DNA from: JANNHP01 sp031404455 | GTDB taxonomy: Bacteria > Planctomycetota > JAJSAM01 > JAJVHW01 | DNA length: 43,492 nucleotides | Reading direction: 5' to 3' | Assembly (NCBI GenBank): GCA_031404455.1 | Contig: JANNHP010000156.1 | Location: 1 to 43,492 of the forward strand | Shown: positions 40,275-43,492 of the stretch, piece by piece | Position numbering within the stretch: position 1 is the stretch's first letter | Layout: every line of letters begins with the position of its first letter | Program-made: the position numbers and the translations under genes | Notes under the pieces: generated by a model | Database searches by the model: none | Told to the model about the DNA's origin: nothing | What the model saw: only the letters and a program-made list of their open reading frames with translations

Positions 40275-41792
40275 ATGGGGGGGGGGGGTATCTTCCGCGT
40301 TGTGTCACGGACGAATTGGAACAAGTGGGTCGCTGCGGCGATGGTATTGATACCAGTCGCAGCGTTCTGTGTTGCTCGCGCCGGTGCGCTCCGAACGAAG
40401 GACGCAGAGGTCGAGCGCAGCGCCAACTCGATGTTCGAGTTGGCGCCGTTGCAGGTCAATTCAAGCAAGCCGCGTGAGCGGGCGTCGAACCCGATGGTGC
40501 TTGAGGCCGAGACCGAAACGCCGAATGTAGGTGGCGCGTGCTCCGCGCTCGATGCGGAACTCGAGATCTTCGCCGAAGCGGATCCGCGGGACCGCTCGAC
40601 TCCCTTGCGCGAGAGCTTCGCGCGCATGTGTGAAGTCCTGCGCTCCGACGCCGCAGCGCGAGCCGCCGCGGTCACCCGACTCGAGACGCTCGATCGCCAG
40701 GGCTCGGACGGCGCAGCTTCCGCACTCGCATCGGCGATCGGTCTGACCCCCGATCCGGAACTCGTGGTTCGCATGGCTTCTACGCTAGACCGACTTCGGA
40801 ACACGAACGTGCGCTGCGGTTCGATTCGCGCTCTGTCACAGAACCGCTACGGACGCGTCATACCGCAAACGGCGTGGCTGACGTTTTCAGGGTGGAGCAA
40901 GATGTGCGCGCGCATCGAAGAGCCGGTCGCGCGCGATTCACTAATCGCTCTCGCGCGATCCGTCGGCTCGCAGTCCGGGAGGAGCGCAGACCTGACGGCC
41001 GCCGCAATCTACCAGGCGTTGATCTGGTCGGTGGACGACCCGGCCGTGCTCGATTTCCTGATGGAGATGAGCGACGCCTCAAAACCGGCGAAGGCACGGG
41101 CGCTCGCGATGAGCACGCTGCGTCACTCAGCGAGTTCCCGCGCGACCGAGCGGATGAGGGAGGCTGCCTCCGCAGCTCGCGATGCACGGGAGACTGAGGA
41201 AGCGCTGGGCGGACTCCTCGCTCGATCCGACGGTTTCGCGATCGTCAGTATCAAGCGCATGCTGGCGAGTGGTACGGAACTCGAACGCATTACAGCGGCG
41301 AACGCCGCAGCGAGCGTGTTGGCGACTGGTCGCGCAGTGGATTCGTCGCTCGTTCGATCGCTCGCAGAAGGACTTCGAAGCGACTGCTCGGGTCGGGAGC
41401 GCGAGGCCATTGCGTCCGCGGTGCAACCGTTCGTCGCCTCCGACGCTGTGGAGTCGAGCGACAGACTGAGCCTCATGGAGGCGCTCTTCGACACCGCTCG
41501 CGACGGCGCGACGGCCACGGGCGCCAGGCGTGCGGCCGTGCGATCGCTGAACCCGAGCGGTCCCTCTGCCCGCGACGCCTGCGATCGGCTCTTCGCGCTT
41601 GCAGGGGACTCGCAACTACCGGTAGAGATCCGGGCCGACGCGGTGAAGTACATCGGCGAGTTTGGGGTTGCGAGGGCGAACGCGAGACTTGAAGTCGCAG
41701 CGCAGCTCGACTCGATCAGCCAAGGCGAACTTCCACGAGACGTTCGTGCTGCAGTGGTTGCGGCTCTCGACCGTCTCGAAAGTGTCCGATAG
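40275..41792 (+). CDS. Membrane-anchored HEAT-like repeat protein with a 12-G tract at its start
   Basis: 505 residues if ATG 40275 is used; the first five codons are ATG plus a G run (40277-40288), then a signal/anchor helix (WNKWVAAAMVLIPVAAFCVA). GTG 40302 would be an alternative start that avoids the tract. From about residue 100 the protein is all-helical with HEAT-like pairs (RDSLIALARSVGS, AKARALAMSTLRHS, LRSDCSGREREAIASAVQPF, PVEIRADAVKYIGEFG). Codons end in A or T more often than in the rest of the window, suggesting recent acquisition. Two direct TGCAGAA repeats (40251, 40265) precede it. It starts a three-gene set. The function is unknown. Confidence 0.72.
   Translation: MGGGGIFRVVSRTNWNKWVAAAMVLIPVAAFCVARAGALRTKDAEVERSANSMFELAPLQVNSSKPRERASNPMVLEAETETPNVGGACSALDAELEIFAEADPRDRSTPLRESFARMCEVLRSDAAARAAAVTRLETLDRQGSDGAASALASAIGLTPDPELVVRMASTLDRLRNTNVRCGSIRALSQNRYGRVIPQTAWLTFSGWSKMCARIEEPVARDSLIALARSVGSQSGRSADLTAAAIYQALIWSVDDPAVLDFLMEMSDASKPAKARALAMSTLRHSASSRATERMREAASAARDARETEEALGGLLARSDGFAIVSIKRMLASGTELERITAANAAASVLATGRAVDSSLVRSLAEGLRSDCSGREREAIASAVQPFVASDAVESSDRLSLMEALFDTARDGATATGARRAAVRSLNPSGPSARDACDRLFALAGDSQLPVEIRADAVKYIGEFGVARANARLEVAAQLDSISQGELPRDVRAAVVAALDRLESVR
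40277..40288 (+). repeat. Homopolymer tract of 12 G at a start codon
   Basis: Twelve consecutive G residues include the G of ATG 40275. Loss of one G would join the downstream frame to an upstream open frame beginning at GTG 40223; other length changes would shift out of both. Such tracts are prone to slippage. Confidence 0.9.
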
Positions 41793-41807
41793 CTACAGGG
41801 GGAATTC

Positions 41808-42452
41808 ATGGCCAAGTGGAATCTGAAGACGGCTGTGCTCGCGCTGCTCGGCGCGACCGCTGTCGGCGCGCTCGCCGGAGTGGCCAGCGCCCAAGACTGC
41901 AACACATTCAACCTCGTCGGAGCATTCGAACGCGGAGTCTCGCAGTCCGGGTCGAACGCCAATGGCTACGGACTCTATTCGGCGAATACCGCGTACGTCG
42001 GAATCGACAAGATCGCCATGCCGGACGACTGCGAACGCGGCCTCGCGCAAACGCACTTCGCGGTCGATGAGATCTACTGGGTGCTCTTCACCGACCCTGG
42101 TTGCGCTTGGAACGTAACGTACAAGTGCGATGCGGTTGGAACGACGGATGTCGAAACCGACGTGGACGATTGGGGGGACTGCGACGACGCCTCTGGAAGT
42201 GCATCTGTGACCGTGACCCCAGGGGGCGCATCGGTCTCGAGCAGCGCGAGCGACGATGGTTCCGACTCTGACTACGCGACGCTATCGACGACAGCTCAGA
42301 CGAAGACTTGTCTCGCCAACGGGTCGGACCAGGTCGATTTCATCGTCACGGCGTCCGCGTCTGGGACCGTAGTTTCCCAAGCGAAGGTCTCGTCGCTGGC
42401 CACATACGACACCTTCAATGTGACTGTGATGAGCCGCACCCTCTGCCCGTAG
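41808..42452 (+). CDS. Secreted cysteine-containing protein, unknown function
   Basis: 214 residues from ATG 41808 with AGGGGG upstream. The signal peptide ends ASA-Q (cleavage after residue 28). The mature part is Ser/Thr/Asp-rich with seven cysteines, spread as QDC, DDCE, GCAW, YKCD, GDCDD, KTCL and TLCP, and a Ser/Asp-rich low-complexity middle (around residues 130-165, SVSSSASDDGSDSD). Disulfide-stabilised beta structure is likely. I do not recognise a family. It lies 15 bases after the HEAT-like gene and 8 bases before the MauE-like gene, whose family makes disulfide-related membrane proteins, so the three may cooperate. Confidence 0.75.
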   Translation: MAKWNLKTAVLALLGATAVGALAGVASAQDCNTFNLVGAFERGVSQSGSNANGYGLYSANTAYVGIDKIAMPDDCERGLAQTHFAVDEIYWVLFTDPGCAWNVTYKCDAVGTTDVETDVDDWGDCDDASGSASVTVTPGGASVSSSASDDGSDSDYATLSTTAQTKTCLANGSDQVDFIVTASASGTVVSQAKVSSLATYDTFNVTVMSRTLCP

Positions 42453-42460
42453 GAGCGCGG

Positions 42461-42925
42461 ATGTTCCAGCCGACGCGCGTCGTGCATCCGGCTCGATCGT
42501 CAGTCCTCGCGTGGTGCGCCCGGTTGCTGCTCTGTTTCACGTTCGTGGTGCTTGGCGGCCAGAAGGTATTGGGAATGGCGCAGGTCCCGATCGAACTCGC
42601 CACCGCCGTGCCGGGCTGGGTGACTCGCGCACAGGAGATCCGGCTCGCGTGGAGAGGGCTTGGAGCCGTTGAAGTGGTGATCGGCGCGGGACTCGCATTG
42701 AAGCCCTTCGCGCGATGGCCCGCGATGGCGGCAGGACTCGCGATGGGGGCGTTCTCCCTGTGGTTGACGATGCTGGTACTGGTCGGTGCGGCCTCCTGCG
42801 GTTGTGGTGCGGGCCACTCGTGGGTTGACCGCCTCGATGTCGCGCTGCTTCGCCACGGCGTCCTGGTGAGCTGCTGGGTCGTCGTGGTGAAGCACGACCG
42901 AGCGACGACCTCGAAGCCACGCTGA
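42461..42925 (+). CDS. MauE/DoxX-family membrane protein
   Basis: 154 residues from ATG 42461, set by AGGAG five bases upstream. It has four hydrophobic helices (LAWCARLLLCFTFVVLGGQKVL; RGLGAVEVVIGAGLAL; WPAMAAGLAMGAFSLWLTMLVLV; VLVSCWVVVV) and a short Cys pair motif SCGCG after helix 3, as in MauE, where the conserved cysteines are linked to thiol oxidation or methylamine dehydrogenase maturation. Here it follows a Cys-containing secreted protein, so a role in disulfide formation for that partner is plausible but inferred. Confidence 0.78.
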   Translation: MFQPTRVVHPARSSVLAWCARLLLCFTFVVLGGQKVLGMAQVPIELATAVPGWVTRAQEIRLAWRGLGAVEVVIGAGLALKPFARWPAMAAGLAMGAFSLWLTMLVLVGAASCGCGAGHSWVDRLDVALLRHGVLVSCWVVVVKHDRATTSKPR

Positions 42926-43225
42926 CGGCGCGATGTCGCGGCGCCGCTGTCCTCGCTCGGACAGCGTCCGCAACAGGGCGAGTGTCCGGAAGAGCGCGAC
43001 CCGGGACGACCTGCGGCGCGACGTCGTGCTGAAGTAGCGGCAGCAATTCCCGCAGCGCCCCGGACCCGGTCGGTAGCATGCCGCGCGTCCCCTGTCGGCG
43101 CCGCCGTAGGCTCGCGCCCGGATGCTCGAGGCCGGCCGCTCCCCGCAGAATGCGGTGAGGAGCCGTCGGCTCCGGACCCCCGAGGCGTATCGGCTCGAAG
43201 CCGCGCTCTCCCTCTGGAGGTTCGT
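42926..43225. other. Gap with direct-repeat copy and small hairpin
   Basis: It contains the right copy of the 34-bp direct repeat (43004-43037), which ends in the same in-frame codons LRRDVVLK-stop as the pseudopilin-like gene but without the rest of that gene. A compact hairpin GGAGCCG-CGGCTCC lies at 43159-43173. No supported gene is seen in this stretch. Confidence 0.6.
43004..43037 (+). repeat. 34-bp direct repeat, right copy
   Basis: Same orientation as 40058-40091 with one substitution (G to C at the eighth base). Sequence upstream of it does not resemble the rest of the pseudopilin-like gene, so only the 3' terminal end is duplicated. Confidence 0.9.
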
Positions 43226-43492
43226 ATCAGTCATCCCGATGTCGAGGGTCCCGACGGGCCCAGCGCCGAGTCCGCTCCGGACCAGGCCTCCCCCGGCGAC
43301 GACGCCGCACCAGCGCGACGCCGCCGCCGAGGCGGCCGCGGCCGCCGCCGGCCCGCAGCGAGAGTCGTCGGCGACGCGGGCGAGCCCGCGCCGGAAGCCT
43401 CCCCCCGCGCCGCCGCCGAACGGGCGCCGCCGAGGCCGAGGGCGCCCCGCACGACCCGCACGCGCCGCGCCGCCCCTGCCGCCCGGGTTCAG
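43226..43492 (+). CDS. Possible 5' end of an Arg/Ala/Pro-rich protein (runs off the window)
   Basis: GGAGG (43216-43220) is followed after five bases by ATC 43226, which opens the frame SHPDVEGPDGPSAES to the window end with blocks ARRRRRGGRGRRRP and PRPRAPRTRTRRAA. Arg-rich, acidic-flanked leaders like this occur in Rho, RNase E/G and some translation factors of high-GC bacteria. An ATC start would be rare (infC is the known example with AUU-type starts). An ATG at 43239 opens another frame but is 18 bases from the GGAGG. The identity is open. Confidence 0.3.
   Translation, partial: MSHPDVEGPDGPSAESAPDQASPGDDAAPARRRRRGGRGRRRPAARVVGDAGEPAPEASPRAAAERAPPRPRAPRTTRTRRAAPAARVQ

Noticed and set aside
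43231..43461. A minus-strand frame at the right end of the window
   Set aside because: It is Gly/Ala/Arg-rich, starts in mid-repeat without a ribosome-binding site and lies opposite the better-placed GGAGG-ATC frame.
1..43492. CRISPR arrays, tRNA or rRNA genes
   Set aside because: No regularly spaced direct repeats and no cloverleaf or conserved rRNA sequence were seen on either strand by eye.

Overview
The window is very GC-rich and densely coded. Its sulfatase, carboxypeptidase-regulatory-domain repeats, HEAT and VWA proteins, DUF3494 adhesin-like proteins, spermidine-synthase/MFS fusion and many lipobox lipoproteins suggest a Gram-negative bacterium of Planctomycetota type or another deep-branching high-GC phylum. 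No rRNA or tRNA gene is visible, so this placement is inference.

Layout. 1-10.7 kb: end of a DUF4143 ATPase, a large MFS/spermidine-synthase fusion, VOC, DinB, two unknown proteins, a carbonic anhydrase-MsrB pair, an acyl-adenylate ligase and a TPR protein. 10.7-23.6 kb: a 240-bp inverted-repeat element, a NodU-type carbamoyltransferase, a HEAT protein, a 1288-residue repeat protein, a lipase-like hydrolase, a coupled SEC-C/HAD pair and a HEAT-VWA protein. 23.7-27.7 kb: a frameshifted IPT/glycine-rich protein, a regulator remnant and a lipoprotein sulfatase. 27.9-36.3 kb: a cluster of small envelope genes (glycine-zipper lipoproteins, Lmo0937-like membrane peptides, entericidin-like peptides, two paralogous lipoproteins, a 39-residue Lys/Arg-rich protein, DUF3185, an AI-2E family transporter, a DUF3494 pair). 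36.3-40.1 kb: a VOC protein and the core operon prfB-purH-pseudopilin-like gene. 40.1-43.0 kb: a three-gene cassette of different base composition between direct repeats. The window ends in the 5' part of an Arg-rich gene.

Main finding: eight promoters in the small-gene cluster share one strict architecture. A 17-bp partly palindromic box (consensus GTAGGGTTCCRCCCCAT) is followed by 21 bases and then xTAnnnT; seven sites have exactly this spacing and one has a single extra base. Every box reads toward its gene, including two back-to-back pairs. TAnnnT is also what precedes housekeeping starts in the window, so the box looks like an activator site centred near -43. It would define a regulon of envelope or stress genes that I cannot match to a known regulator.

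Other notable signals: two palindromic elements that lie in frame inside protein genes (75 bp and 99 bp, in different reading frames), resembling Rickettsia palindromic elements; a 12-G tract at the start of a HEAT-repeat gene; a 34-bp direct repeat bracketing that gene's cassette; a programmed +1 frameshift in prfB; and a G6-tract frameshift in the glycine-rich gene.
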